The position numbers and the translations under genes were made by a program. Positions 19,798-30,935 of a stretch of 64,000 nt of DNA are shown here, in pieces. A model generated the notes under the pieces. That model did not search any database. It was not told where the DNA came from and was given only the letters and a program-made list of their open reading frames with translations. How positions within the stretch are numbered: position 1 is the stretch's first letter; each line of letters opens with the position of its first letter. This DNA comes from Leishmania infantum JPCM5 (Eukaryota; Euglenozoa; Kinetoplastea; Trypanosomatida; Trypanosomatidae): positions 317,501 through 381,500 of the forward strand of contig NC_009396.2 in the NCBI RefSeq assembly GCF_000002875.2. The letters run 5' to 3'.

Positions 19798-20990
19798 TTC
19801 TGCCCCTTTCCTTTGTCGGCGTCTCATGCGAGGCGGCTTCATGGAGGACGCGAGAGGGATGGGGAGGGGGCGTGGTGAGCCCACAGGTGATCCAGGAGAG
19901 CGCGCGCCTGTGACGCGGCGTGCACTGCCGACGATTTCCTTTTGTGTGTTGAATTCCATCTGCGCCTCCGTCCGTGCGCGTAGGGCGTCTCCACCCTCGT
20001 CCTGGCAGCTTTGTTGTGTGCCGTCTTCCCCCCTCCCCTGCATTCGTCTTCATGGCCGTGGTCCTTGTCGCCTCTGTCCCCCCGCCCTCCCCGCCCCTCC
20101 AACGGTTGTGTGCTTGAGTGTGTCTCGATCTTTTCTCTGTTTCGTCACTCGAGTTTCTTAACGACACCGGAACCAAAGGAAACGAAAAAGGCCGACAGCG
20201 CGATGGCCGTGCAGGGTCATGTGCGTGTGGCCACTCCTGATGTTGACGAGGTCCCACAGCGCACGTGTCGTTAAGGCGGCATAATTGCGTGCGTTCGAAG
20301 CCCCGCCCACGCTTACCGAGATCGATGAGGGCGGCAGCGTGAAAGTGGCGGGAGAGGCAGAGCTGGGGACCCCTCTTCTCTCTCTGCATCTCTCTCTTTC
20401 TCGGTGATGGCAGCGCTGGTGGACGGCGCTAGCAGAGCGTGTGCCCCCTCTAAAAAGTGAAGTGTTATGTGTGTGCATATGATGCGTCTGCGAGCACACT
20501 GCAGTAGGCGAAGTAGCGGGGGAAGGGCTCTCCTCGCGCAGGCCCTTCTTCTTCTGACGCCACACTGCGTCTTTGCAGCCACACACATACACACTGTTGC
20601 ACAGGCGTATCGCACCTCTGCCGCATGGCTGATCTTTCTTCTCCCCTCCCTCTCGTCGGGTCATGGTCCCTTCACCCCCACCCCCCACTGTGCTCTCTCC
20701 TTTTGTTCTGCATATTTCTCTACCGACGACATACACCCACCCACATACATACCCATATACATGTATATACGCGCGCCTGAGAACGACAAGGTCATGCAGA
20801 AGCGTGCTATCACCGTGCTTGCTTTCACGCTGCGCTTTATACCTTCTTTGGCTGTTGTGCTTCGCTGCTCACTTCAAGGCGGGACGGGGAGGGAGGGCAG
20901 GCGCGACCATCGTGACACACACACACACACACATACTTCCTTCATCATAGAGCACATCCACCTGCCCAGGTACACGCGCGAAAACCGAAG
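19798..20990. other. Intergenic spacer
   Basis: No gene is supported. It contains pyrimidine tracts near 20630-20720, a (CA)n run at about 20917-20932 and a TTCCTTCATCATAG stretch ending at 20950 that could serve as a spliced-leader acceptor about 40 bases before the APC8 ATG. Confidence 0.65.
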
Positions 20991-23900
20991 ATGGAATGGC
21001 CATCCCCATCGTCCTTGCCCGGAGTCGAGGGCTCACCAGGGCACGGCAGGCTTTGCAGCGCTACGAGCGGCGGCGTTGGTGCGTTCCAGCAGTTCTCTCC
21101 TGCTACGGCCGCCACCGTCGGCGATAACGCGCCAGTGCCCGCCGAGGATCGCTCACCCGTGAGCATCACCGTTGGCGAAGCGATGGATGCTGTTGCTGTG
21201 CAGTGCGAGCGGCGCGGCCTCATAAATGCGGCGACGTGGCTGAGTGAGATGAGTCTGCACGCACTGCCGTCGCTTCTCACGGCCCCGCTGCAGGCGTGCT
21301 CATACGGTGGCCACGGTGGCAACTCTCTTTGCAGCCCTCTTCACAGTGTTATACATTTGGATAGCGGTGTATTCGGCAATCACGCCATAGCAGGAGATGC
21401 GCGTGCCGCCCCCTCCGCCGGCTGGCAACGCCTGCACCGAGTCGCGCTGGGGTACTTCATCAAGGGCGAGTATCAGCGCTGCCATCATCTGATTCTGCGC
21501 GAGGTGATGCGAAACACGGCGGTTAGCAGCAGTTGCGGCGTCCCCTTGCCTTCGACAACGCAGAGGACGTGGCCCATGTCGGTGGGTGAGGTGTCTGACA
21601 ATGAAGGGGGCCTCTCCTTGCCTCTGCCGGAGGTGGTCCGCGGGTTCCGCACGACGACGTTGCCTCCTCTCCTCCAGTTCCTCAGCCTCTACGCCCTCTT
21701 CATGGATGGCGTGAAGGCGAAGCAGCTGAGTAACAACGCCTCCCAGGGCGGCGGCGCAGAAAGTAGCGGCATGGGCCGCAGTGGCCAGCAGCGAGCGCTG
21801 CACCCGCACGCACGAGTGTTGCGTGCTTACCTCCTCGAAGCGATGCGCAACCCAGTAAACATGCTAAACTTGCCCAGCTCTGGTAACAGCGACCCTGAGC
21901 CACAACACGGCGACGGTGTAGATGACGAGGCAGCACTGCACGCCGCCTTTGGAGGAGCTCTTCCAAGCGCTCACCACACGTCGAGCGCGAAGCGCCCGTG
22001 GACGACATCTAGCGCGGTGTGGCTGGCGAGCCGCGCCGTCTCAGCGGCAACGACAACCGGCATAGCCGCTGTGATGACCACAGGCGCCTCTGCCTCTCGG
22101 TCCGCGGCAACAAAGCAGGCCGGCTGCACGCACGACTCAGTCTTCCCTCGCACTGCCGCCTCGCCCGTCTTCTCGAACGTCTCTCCAGCCGGCTCTCCAG
22201 CCGCAAAAGCAACGGCGGTGCAAGGCGGCGAATCGGATGCGGCGCCTACGTCGGACTTGTTGCATATAGATCCATACCTGTCGTGGCTCATGGGTGTGGT
22301 GCTGCGGGAACTTCGCATGCGCCAGGAAAGTGCGACGTTTCTGCTGGCGGCTGTGAGTGTCAACCCACTACTGCGGTGCGCCTGGGAAGACCTCGCGTGC
22401 CTCGTGAGTCGTGAGGCGCAGCTGGCCGAGCTGGACGCCGCCCTTGATGGACTAGAGCCGTTTTTCATGGTGGACGTCTTCGCTGCCGAGGTGCGGGGGC
22501 TGCTGGGGATAACGCCGGTGTCATCGGCGCGGCTGCGCATCGCCGCTGCTGCCGCCTCGGCTCCAAGCGACGGGTTCGCGCAGTCGCCGCCTTGCTCTGC
22601 GCCACCCGAAGGACGCGCCGCCACCACCACTGCCAAAGCCGGCACGCGCACGTCGTCGCCGCCGCCGCCGCCGCGAACCAACACCGGCGCAACGCCGCCC
22701 ATCCCCGCCGCCGCGCCGTCCAACGCGTGGGAGTGCTTCTCTCTGCTGTTCCCTGACACGCCGTTCTTCCTCAGCCAGCTCGCACACTTCTACTACCACC
22801 AACGCAACCGTCTCGACCGGGCAGAGGCCCTCTACCAGCGTATTCGCGCCCTCGACCCGCACTACCTCGCCATCCTATACGACTACTCGAACGTGCTCTA
22901 CACGAAGCGCGATCGTCTGGGCCTCAGCAGCCTCGCACAGTCGGTCTACCAGGCGGACGCGTTCCGGGCGGAGACGAACTTTGCTGTGGGGAACTATTAC
23001 GTGCTGCTCGGCCAGCATGACCGGGCTGCGCTGCACTTCCATCGCGCGACCGCGATCGACCCGCAATGCGCGGAGGCGTGGCTGCTGCTCGGGCACGCCT
23101 ACGTGGAGGTGAAGAACACGACAGCCGCCGTGGAGGCCTACCGGACGGCGGTCGAGCTCAACGAGCGCGACTACCGCGGTTGGTACAACCTGGGACAGAT
23201 CTACGAGTTGCTGGAGGCGTACCACCATGCTCTTTACTACTACTGGCACACCACGTCCCTGCGCCCGGCGGATCCGGGGATGTGGGTGGCGGTGGCCAAC
23301 TGCTTGGAGCACGATGGTCGCATTGCCGAGAGCATTGCCTGCCTAGAACGCGCAGAGACGTACGACTCGAGCTCCTCGCCGAGCTACCCGGCGTACGTGC
23401 GGCGGATCGCTACGCACCACATCGCCAACTCGAGCTACACACGTGCCTGCGTGTATCTGGAGAAGCTCGCACAAAGCCCCGCGGCGTCCACGGAGGACCT
23501 TCTTCTCGCACTCCCCTTTATCGTTCAACATTACGTGCAGCGGGCGCGGAGCTCAGTTGAGGGGTTTGTCCGCTCTTCAAGCCACGACACGGTACTCTTC
23601 TCGCCTGGTGCGAATAATGTGTCGCTGATGTCGTCGCCGGCATCGGGTGCGGTGGCGGCGGGCCGGACTGCCCTGCACCACGCGCGCGCTGCTGCGGCAC
23701 TGCAGCACCTCAACAAAGCTGAAGAGCACCTCAGCACCATGGCGGAGCTTGTGATGCCATCCGGTCGAAACGGCGCCGGCAACGAGGAGGCGGCCCAGAC
23801 GCCAGCAGCATCGGCTGTGGCTGGCGAGAGCGAGCAAGCCGGTGCAGAGAACAGCGCACCGCAGAGAGCTGCAGAGGATGCATCTAATAGACGACGGACG

Positions 23901-24224
23901 CGTCAGCCGCGCAGCGGCCCAGCCGCCAACGCCTCCGTCTCTGCTTCGACTTCGGCGGCGCTCGCTGCTGTTGCGGCGACCACGGCGCAGAGTGCCGGTG
24001 ATATGCCACCGGTGGCGTTTGTCCGAAGTCGTCACCAAGAGATTTGCATGCTGAGAGCGCAGGCGATGCATCTTCTTCAAATCGGAGCGGGTGCAGGCAG
24101 CTCGACCCTCCCCGCAGCAGCATCGGCCTCCGCCTCTGCGGCGACGCAGCCGTCGTCTTTGTCATCGCAGCAGCAGCAGCACAGGAACCCGCTTGTGTCG
24201 CAGCTGCTGGGCCGCAACCAGTAG
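20991..24224 (+). CDS. CDC23: Anaphase-promoting complex subunit 8 (CDC23)
   Basis: The product is 1077 residues. It is a TPR scaffold subunit of the APC/C ubiquitin ligase that drives metaphase-anaphase transition and mitotic exit. The N terminus has the APC8-type motif with CERRGLINAATWLSEM (about residues 70-85), like the RGL-xx-A-x-W-x-xE signature of other APC8 proteins. The TPR superhelix runs about 580-830, with AILYDYSNVLYTKRDR, NYYVLLGQHDRAALHFHRA and GHAYVEVKNTTAAVEAYR, all close to animal and yeast CDC23. Compared with about 600 residues elsewhere, the protein is enlarged by a low-complexity insertion (about 290-400), a Pro/Thr-rich stretch (about 510-575) and an Ala/Ser/Gln-rich tail after about 880. 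The ATG at 20991 is used. The assignment is strong from sequence alone. Confidence 0.93.
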   Translation: MEWPSPSSLPGVEGSPGHGRLCSATSGGVGAFQQFSPATAATVGDNAPVPAEDRSPVSITVGEAMDAVAVQCERRGLINAATWLSEMSLHALPSLLTAPLQACSYGGHGGNSLCSPLHSVIHLDSGVFGNHAIAGDARAAPSAGWQRLHRVALGYFIKGEYQRCHHLILREVMRNTAVSSSCGVPLPSTTQRTWPMSVGEVSDNEGGLSLPLPEVVRGFRTTTLPPLLQFLSLYALFMDGVKAKQLSNNASQGGGAESSGMGRSGQQRALHPHARVLRAYLLEAMRNPVNMLNLPSSGNSDPEPQHGDGVDDEAALHAAFGGALPSAHHTSSAKRPWTTSSAVWLASRAVSAATTTGIAAVMTTGASASRSAATKQAGCTHDSVFPRTAASPVFSNVSPAGSPAAKATAVQGGESDAAPTSDLLHIDPYLSWLMGVVLRELRMRQESATFLLAAVSVNPLLRCAWEDLACLVSREAQLAELDAALDGLEPFFMVDVFAAEVRGLLGITPVSSARLRIAAAAASAPSDGFAQSPPCSAPPEGRAATTTAKAGTRTSSPPPPPRTNTGATPPIPAAAPSNAWECFSLLFPDTPFFLSQLAHFYYHQRNRLDRAEALYQRIRALDPHYLAILYDYSNVLYTKRDRLGLSSLAQSVYQADAFRAETNFAVGNYYVLLGQHDRAALHFHRATAIDPQCAEAWLLLGHAYVEVKNTTAAVEAYRTAVELNERDYRGWYNLGQIYELLEAYHHALYYYWHTTSLRPADPGMWVAVANCLEHDGRIAESIACLERAETYDSSSSPSYPAYVRRIATHHIANSSYTRACVYLEKLAQSPAASTEDLLLALPFIVQHYVQRARSSVEGFVRSSSHDTVLFSPGANNVSLMSSPASGAVAAGRTALHHARAAAALQHLNKAEEHLSTMAELVMPSGRNGAGNEEAAQTPAASAVAGESEQAGAENSAPQRAAEDASNRRRTRQPRSGPAANASVSASTSAALAAVAATTAQSAGDMPPVAFVRSRHQEICMLRAQAMHLLQIGAGAGSSTLPAAASASASAATQPSSLSSQQQQHRNPLVSQLLGRNQ

Positions 24225-25292
24225 TCGCGGCAAGCGCTGCGACTTGAGGGTCGATCGAACAAGTGAGTGCGGCACCAGTGAGGGAGGCCGGTGGAGGTCC
24301 GCGCACTCGAGGCCCATCGTTCTTGACAGCCTGCAGGGCTGGGTTTTCTAATTGGCCACCGGCTCCTCTCCACACGCGCATAGCAGGCGGACGATACCGT
24401 TGTGGATGACGCATGCTCTTCGAGCGCTCTGCACAAATCGGTAGAAGAGGCCCTTTAGCATGAAGCGGTGCGTGTGCGCTGATAGACGCGTGTGACTCTT
24501 CACGGCCGCCGCACCTGCGGCAGCCGTTGCCCTCCCCCCTCCGCCCCTTGCTCGCATGAACGCGGCTTTTTGTGCGAGCGGCGTCTGAGAACACACCGAC
24601 CGGCCAACACGGCGAGGTGAAAGGAAGTCGATGGGGTGTCAAGATACCCCCAACCACTGGGAAGTTTGACCGCCCCTCTTTCCACCACACTCGGCTTTTG
24701 TATTCTTGTGACGGACCTGCATCTCTCTCTCAGAAGCACACACGCACACACATGCACATACATGCAGTCCTTCTCTTGCATCCCTTCTTCGTCTTTCTGC
24801 CCTTCTTTGTCGTGTCGTCAGCAGTGGGAGAGACTCTTGTAGGGTAGCGCGCCTCTCAGCAACGAGAAGTACACACACATACGCGCACACAAAAGGCTGC
24901 CAAAAAATCCCGCTAACGGGCACCCCCTCCCCCTTCCCCTGCACATCCATAGAAGCACGTCCACGTCCACACCGGTGCGCTGGCGATATATATACATATA
25001 TATATATTCAGAACCGTACCAAAGAGGTTCACCTCTTTTCCTTCTGTGTGCTGTACTGTTGTTGTTGCTGTGCGCGTGCATTCATAGATAACCGCCCCCC
25101 CCTGTCGAGGAGCAGGAGAGGCGGCGTGTGCGTGCGTGCGTGTGGGCGTCTGGCCGCCTTGAGGCATACGCAGGGAGAAACGGTGGGATACAACATCAGG
25201 GCGTCGGCCCTTTCGGTGAGCTCCGTGAAGTAGACGCTGTGTGCACGTGTACGCACAAAAAGGGGGGATTGCGGTCTGCCGTAGACATCCGT
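24225..25292. other. Intergenic spacer
   Basis: The first 400 bases are mixed-composition 3' UTR-like sequence with no simple repeat. An AT microsatellite lies at about 24986-25011 and a pyrimidine tract at 25031-25070. No gene is seen. Confidence 0.65.
25031..25087 (+). promoter_or_regulatory. Candidate spliced-leader acceptor for the coiled-coil gene
   Basis: A CTCTTTTCCTTCTGTGTG stretch followed by a TTGTTGTTG run leads to the AG at 25086-25087. It would give a 5' UTR of about 205 bases before the ATG at 25293. Confidence 0.35.
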
Positions 25293-28200
25293 ATGCCCGC
25301 TGCATTGCAGACGCCACCGCCGCTGGTAGATCAGGACGGTGCCCCGCCCTTTAGTGCGCAGCGGGCAACGCTCGGTGCTGCCACTAGCGCCGCCACGGTC
25401 GCTCCCACCAGGATCCCTGCTGACAGCAGCAACTTGGGTCGCCAACGCGCGGTGCCGTCTTCCTCTCCCTCATCATTCGCCACCGTGTCGTCTCCAGCAC
25501 ATATCCCTACGACTTCTGGCGCGGGGGCGCTTGACAGCCGACCGGATACCCCGGCAAGCCTGGTGAGGGCGTCCGCGATGGCGGCGGCGCCGCCGTCGAC
25601 GACGTTGTCACGGTCCTCGTCCTTAGCTTCTTCATCTGCGTCCTCGCAGCCCGCAGTTTTTCCAGGTAGCAGGCAGTTTGACTCAAGCACACATGCCCGA
25701 GAAAGCCGAGTGGGTGCCACCGCTCTTGAGCCGCAACGCCAATCGCCATCGATGGTGCCGGCAGCCACCGAGGAGGATCCTGGAAGCCACTTTCCGTGTT
25801 CTGCCGCGGATGACGCCATCGCTCACTCGGTGCCGCTTCCTCTGCTGGTCGAACAGCAGCGCCACCGCATTCGTGCTCTGGTGCAGGAGCGCGACGCCGC
25901 CGCCGCGGAGCTCAGTGAGCTGCACACCTTGTTTCAGCGTCTGCACGACGACTACGAGGAGACAACGCGCGAGGCGGATGGATTGCGGCTACAGCTGAGC
26001 AGCCTCCGCGCGCAGAAGGAGATGCAAAGCGATGAGCACCGGCTATTGCGGTCGAGTCACGCGCGCCAGCAGGAGCGCATTCAGCAGTTCGAGCTGGAGT
26101 GGGCCAACAACTCCAAGCATCTCCGCGAGCAGCTCGACGCACTCGTCAGTGAGAGAGACGCCATGCAGGCCCAGCGTGACGCCTGCATGGCCGACAGCAA
26201 CGACTTGCGCCGGCAGCTAATTCAACTGCAAGCCGAGATTCACCGCGTGGAGTCGAAGCATCGAGAGGCGCTGCGAGAACAGGCTGACACACACGCGCAG
26301 CAGCTTCGCTCTGCCTTGCAAGAAAAGGAGGAGCAACTCCAGACGAGGGCGGCCGCAACGCGGCGGGAGGCACGGCTGGTTCAGCAGGAGCTGGACCAAC
26401 TCGGCGCCGGCCACACCGCCGCGCACGAGGAGCGCGAGTCCATGCGGTGGCGCCTCTCGGAGCTCGAGACGGTGGTGACCAAGAAGGAGCAGCTCCGCGC
26501 CGAGCTGGAAAGAATGGTAACTATGCTCCGCTCGCGGCTGAATGATCAAGAGGAGGCGGCGCGCCAAGATGCGCAGCGCTACACGCAGCGTGCCCAGGAC
26601 CTGGAGCTGCTGTACCGCGGTCAGGTCGCGCAGGAGCAGCGCCGTGCTCAGGCTCTCCAAGACGATCTGGCCGCTGCCCGCAAGGCGACGCAAGAGGCCA
26701 TGCGACAGCAGGAGGCCCTTCAGCAGTCTCACAGCGAGCAGATTAAGGACTTTGCAGCGCGCGCTGCAAAACTCGAGGACGACCTTCGCCAACAGCTCCG
26801 CGCCCTCCGCAGGGAGCTGGAGGAGGCACAGGCACATGCGCTTGAGCACGAAGCTGCCGCCCGCCGCAGCCAGCGCGATGCAGAGACGCTGCGGGCCACG
26901 TGCTCTAGCGAGCAAGAGGCACTTGAGCGGCTGCAGCAGGCTCACACGGCGCAAGCCCAGCAGTTGTCGCGCGCGGAGGGGAGCGCGACTGTTCTGCAGA
27001 CGCGCCTGCGCGAAAAGGAGAGGGAGGCGGAGCTACTGCGGTGCGCCATGGAACAGGCCACATGGACGCGGGAGATGCGGCAGGCAGCGCACCACACGTT
27101 GGCGTCCCTTCTTGGGGTGCCGCGGGTGTCCGTGCGAGGTGGCCGACGCCGGGTGAAGGAGGGAGAGGAGATGGAGGGCTGGTCTCCGGCGCTGCAGCTC
27201 GAGTGGGCGGCGGAGGCGCAGGGCGCTGCCCCCTCCCCGTCGCCCCGCAAAGCGCAGCAGAGGAGGGATTCCGCACCCACTGGCGCTGGCGACACCGCTT
27301 ATGTTGTACCGGAGGGCGGCGAGTCCACCCCATCCTCCCGCGAGGTGGAGGGGGTTGTGCCCTCGCCCTTCAAGGGCGCTGCCCGTGCGAAGCGTGCGCC
27401 GCGTCACCCAGCGATCGCTTCCGACAGTCCTCAGCGCCCACCAGCTACGCCAACGAAGGCAGCAGCTGGACAGCACGTCGAGGCCATCGAACACACTGTG
27501 CCACGAGATACAGGTCAATCTGATGGTAAGGGGCACGCGGGATCATCCACTGAAGCCAGCCATCTACTGCAGCCACCGCTCTTGTTCCGCGCCGCGTCTC
27601 CACTGACTGCGGCTCCGCCACTACATCCCGGAACGCCGCGGACCGCTGGCAGTAGCTCTCCCTGTCCGGCTCAGGGTTCGGCTGGCTACGCTGCAGCAGC
27701 AAACTCTACCACCGCCGCGCTCCGCGGCGGTGGTGCCGGCGCGTCGCCATTTCCATCGCCTCTGCGAGCGCTCTCCTTTGTCCCGGCTCAAACCACCGCA
27801 GGCTGGGCGAATCCTCTGCGCACCGCCACCGGCGTGGCAAGATCACAGCCGCTTTCCACCCCCCTTCTCTCCTGCCAGCAGGTGGGCCACATCTACAACA
27901 TCCCTGAAGAGGAAGAGCAGCAGCACCAGCCGCAGGCGGCGGTGACCGAAGGTCATACCAGTGGAGCCGCGTACGCTGCAGAGCCTGCACGTGGATACTC
28001 ACGCACACAAAGGCCACAGTCGGCGACGCCCCTGTCAAGGAAGGCAGGCGAGGTTTTCTTCGATGATGTCGTGGGCGCACCGCGTGCGCGAGGGTTTCCA
28101 GCGAGGGTGCTGATCAGGGGCACAGATGCCGGCGCTGCTGTACCTGGAAGCCATGAGCGGCAGACAACATCAGCACAGCTGGTGACTGCATCCACGGCAC

Positions 28201-29687
28201 AAGTCGGCACCTCTAACACGCACCTCACCCCCTCTACTTACCGCGGAAGTCTTGCCTCGAGCGATAGGGTGAGAGGGGCTGACGGTGCGCGCGATGCGCA
28301 GCCGTCTTTCTCGCTCGGGCACAGCCTCTCCTATGACCACGGCGCATCTGCGCCAGGCGTCCGCGCGGCGGAGCTCATCGCGCAGCTGTCACACCCCTCG
28401 TCGGCGGCCTCCGACAAAACGCCTGCGATGCAGCGCGGAGTGTCGAACACCAGCAGCCACCGCAACGTGCTTAACGGCGGAGATTCGGCGCTTCAGCAGT
28501 ACCTTCGCGACACCGTGCAGCAAGTACTCGCTGATCACGGTCGCGGCGGGACACCCCAGCGTGGGCCGCTCCATGCATGGCGGCAGCGGCCAGACGGCGG
28601 TTCCGCAATTCTTGCAGCTTCTGGGTACCACGAAGATGGCGTCAAAAGTGCCGGAGAAGCGGATGAGGACGATTTCGGCTCTGCATCTCTCCTCCGCTCG
28701 TCTGTCGCAGTGCCGCTTGTGCGACCGGCGCCCCAGCCAGCGTCTACAGGGGGCTTCGCGAACGGCGGAGGGGCGACTCGCATGATTGGTCCCGGCGGCA
28801 GCAGCCAAGGCGACGCTGGCGGCGCTGTCGCTGTGACTCGGAATGGCAGTTCGGCAGCCGCAACTCCGCACAAGACGGCCGCAGCAGTATCAGCAGCAGG
28901 AGAAACCGTTCAAACCAATCGCAGAGAGAGCGGCATTTTTCAGACTCTTGAACAGCTTGCCGGCCGACAGCAGCAGCTCCTGCAATCGCTGGGCCACCTG
29001 CCGCACGCGGTGATGTTCCCGACAGCGCGCAACGCCGATGTCCCATCCTCGCTACCATGGCAAGCGACAGCGGCAGACCCCTCCCTCAGCGAGGGCTTGC
29101 GGAGCAGCGCCAGCATCATCGTGCCCACGTCTCTCTCCCTGCAGGAGCATAGGTGCTCCCTGCAGCACCAGGGCCAGCGCGAACCCGACGATAGCCAGGG
29201 TGTAGCACGGTCGTCTGTGGGCGTGGTCGCGGCCGGCGGAGCACCGGCCGATGCCGCCGGATCGGCGTTGACGGTCAGTGCACCTTTGCCCAATACCGAT
29301 TCCGCGGGCTTTGGGAAAAACATTACTGCACAGGGCCATCCTGCAGCTGCGGCTCGCTATGCGAAGGGCAGCGATGCCGGCACCGATGTCGAGCTCGACC
29401 CTCGGCAGCTCTCCTACTCTACCACGGTCGCCACGACTCAGCTCACAGATGTAAAACAGGGAGACCAATCAGCGGTAAAGAAAGACACGGGCGACCCGAC
29501 GGCGGCGGCCGCCGCGGTGGTTCAGGGCTCACAGCCGAGAGCGGAGAGGCAGGCTGCCTGGTCATCAGAGCCAGCACTCTCAGTGTGGGCGGTGGCGGCG
29601 ACCACGGCAAGCGCAAGGTCTGCGCCATCTGTGTCGGAGGTTTCGTCGCTGTCGCAGCTCGAGCGACGGTTTGCGACGCCATTCTGA
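25293..29687 (+). CDS. Large coiled-coil protein, conserved hypothetical
   Basis: The product is 1464 residues from the first in-frame ATG (25293); the frame stays open upstream to about 25128 but only with non-ATG codons, which trypanosomatids do not normally use. Residues 1-180 are Ala/Ser/Pro-rich. About 183-595 form one long coiled coil rich in Glu, Arg, Gln and Leu heptads (for example QERDAAAAELSELHTLFQ and RRELEEAQAHALEHEAAAR). The rest, to the C terminus, is Ser/Ala/Gly-rich and probably disordered, with short acidic patches such as NIPEEEEQQHQ. No catalytic motif, signal peptide or membrane segment is visible. A cytoskeletal, basal-body or flagellar scaffold is a reasonable guess from architecture only. 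I do not recognise a specific family. Confidence 0.8.
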   Translation: MPAALQTPPPLVDQDGAPPFSAQRATLGAATSAATVAPTRIPADSSNLGRQRAVPSSSPSSFATVSSPAHIPTTSGAGALDSRPDTPASLVRASAMAAAPPSTTLSRSSSLASSSASSQPAVFPGSRQFDSSTHARESRVGATALEPQRQSPSMVPAATEEDPGSHFPCSAADDAIAHSVPLPLLVEQQRHRIRALVQERDAAAAELSELHTLFQRLHDDYEETTREADGLRLQLSSLRAQKEMQSDEHRLLRSSHARQQERIQQFELEWANNSKHLREQLDALVSERDAMQAQRDACMADSNDLRRQLIQLQAEIHRVESKHREALREQADTHAQQLRSALQEKEEQLQTRAAATRREARLVQQELDQLGAGHTAAHEERESMRWRLSELETVVTKKEQLRAELERMVTMLRSRLNDQEEAARQDAQRYTQRAQDLELLYRGQVAQEQRRAQALQDDLAAARKATQEAMRQQEALQQSHSEQIKDFAARAAKLEDDLRQQLRALRRELEEAQAHALEHEAAARRSQRDAETLRATCSSEQEALERLQQAHTAQAQQLSRAEGSATVLQTRLREKEREAELLRCAMEQATWTREMRQAAHHTLASLLGVPRVSVRGGRRRVKEGEEMEGWSPALQLEWAAEAQGAAPSPSPRKAQQRRDSAPTGAGDTAYVVPEGGESTPSSREVEGVVPSPFKGAARAKRAPRHPAIASDSPQRPPATPTKAAAGQHVEAIEHTVPRDTGQSDGKGHAGSSTEASHLLQPPLLFRAASPLTAAPPLHPGTPRTAGSSSPCPAQGSAGYAAAANSTTAALRGGGAGASPFPSPLRALSFVPAQTTAGWANPLRTATGVARSQPLSTPLLSCQQVGHIYNIPEEEEQQHQPQAAVTEGHTSGAAYAAEPARGYSRTQRPQSATPLSRKAGEVFFDDVVGAPRARGFPARVLIRGTDAGAAVPGSHERQTTSAQLVTASTAQVGTSNTHLTPSTYRGSLASSDRVRGADGARDAQPSFSLGHSLSYDHGASAPGVRAAELIAQLSHPSSAASDKTPAMQRGVSNTSSHRNVLNGGDSALQQYLRDTVQQVLADHGRGGTPQRGPLHAWRQRPDGGSAILAASGYHEDGVKSAGEADEDDFGSASLLRSSVAVPLVRPAPQPASTGGFANGGGATRMIGPGGSSQGDAGGAVAVTRNGSSAAATPHKTAAAVSAAGETVQTNRRESGIFQTLEQLAGRQQQLLQSLGHLPHAVMFPTARNADVPSSLPWQATAADPSLSEGLRSSASIIVPTSLSLQEHRCSLQHQGQREPDDSQGVARSSVGVVAAGGAPADAAGSALTVSAPLPNTDSAGFGKNITAQGHPAAAARYAKGSDAGTDVELDPRQLSYSTTVATTQLTDVKQGDQSAVKKDTGDPTAAAAAVVQGSQPRAERQAAWSSEPALSVWAVAATTASARSAPSVSEVSSLSQLERRFATPF

Positions 29688-30935
29688 TCAGCAGGTGAAT
29701 GTTCCGAAAGATGAGGTTTTTGAGAGGACCTCTTCGTCAGTGTCATCAAGAGCGGAGGTGCTATGTTGTCCTTTGCTGCGACCTGGCGGCTCTCTGTATC
29801 GCTCGCCCCTTTCCCCGTCTCTTGGGTGCATGGCTTCTCCTCCAGAGTTCGCCTCCCCCCCTCCCCCCACACACGTACACACACGCACACATTCACAGAT
29901 ATGGCCGCGCCTTTGTCCTTTCCCCGGAAGGAAGGCATGCAGTCCACCATGATGACAGTGCGACGCCACACGACAGCGGAGCTGATACGGTGTGCGTATG
30001 TGTATGTATGCGTATAGGAGGAGCAGAGGCCATGCCGACGCACCGCCGGCAGCAAACACACAGGCATGCAAGCTACACAAGGCAACAGCGGCAAACGGGC
30101 AAGCACAAGCAGCAATACAACAAGGACAACGATAGCAGGACTTTGTCGCTGGAACAGAGCTAGGGAAGGTGCGAGGGGGGGGTAGTCATTCTGGCGGCCT
30201 TCGTCCCTCGCGTATCAGCTGCGAAGAGGGTGGGCAGTGGGTACGCAGGTGCAGTCACGATGGCGGAGAGGCAAGGATAATGGTCGGGGAGGAGGATGGG
30301 GGAGGGATCGATGCACGCGTGCCTGTGCGCGTACGCTCTCTCGCACCACTACATCGAGGCGGCTCCTCATCTCTTCTCTTGCTCCCATACGCATTTTCGG
30401 CCTGACGACGTATCCTTTTCGTCGAACGGAACCCACGCGTGAGACCGGGCCCCGTGCACGCACGACTGTTGCCACACGAACGCACCTCAGAAAAAAAACG
30501 AAGAATAAGAATATCAGATGCTTACCCTCGCCGTTCATCGTTTTTTTTTTGTCTTTGTGGCTGGTGCGTAGGCCATGCGCTCCTTTTCCCATCCATCCGC
30601 GTCCTGCATATCGCCTTTGCCTCCTTTTCACCGTCGCTCTGCAGCGACGCCATAGCCTGCACTCCAATCCACACAGAATACAAACTCATCCTCGATAGCT
30701 GCGAATAGCATAACTAAACGGACAGAAGCCACGCACGCAACGTGACAGGACTGGTGTAGGAAGAACACAGACACACGCACATTACACGCCCACTGCGCAA
30801 ACGGGAAGCAAAGACACCAGCACAAAACGTACGCTTCCGTCTTTCCGACAGGCCAGACCACCACCACTCACCACCCGCCACCACGACACACACAGGAAAA
30901 AGAAAACGCGCAACTGATTCCTAAACACTAACAAT
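29688..30935. other. Intergenic spacer upstream of alanine aminotransferase
   Basis: It contains a C-rich and CA-rich stretch at 29855-29900 and a poly-T run at about 30540-30550 followed by an AG at 30570-30571, a possible spliced-leader acceptor that would give a 5' UTR of about 365 bases. No gene is supported. Confidence 0.65.
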
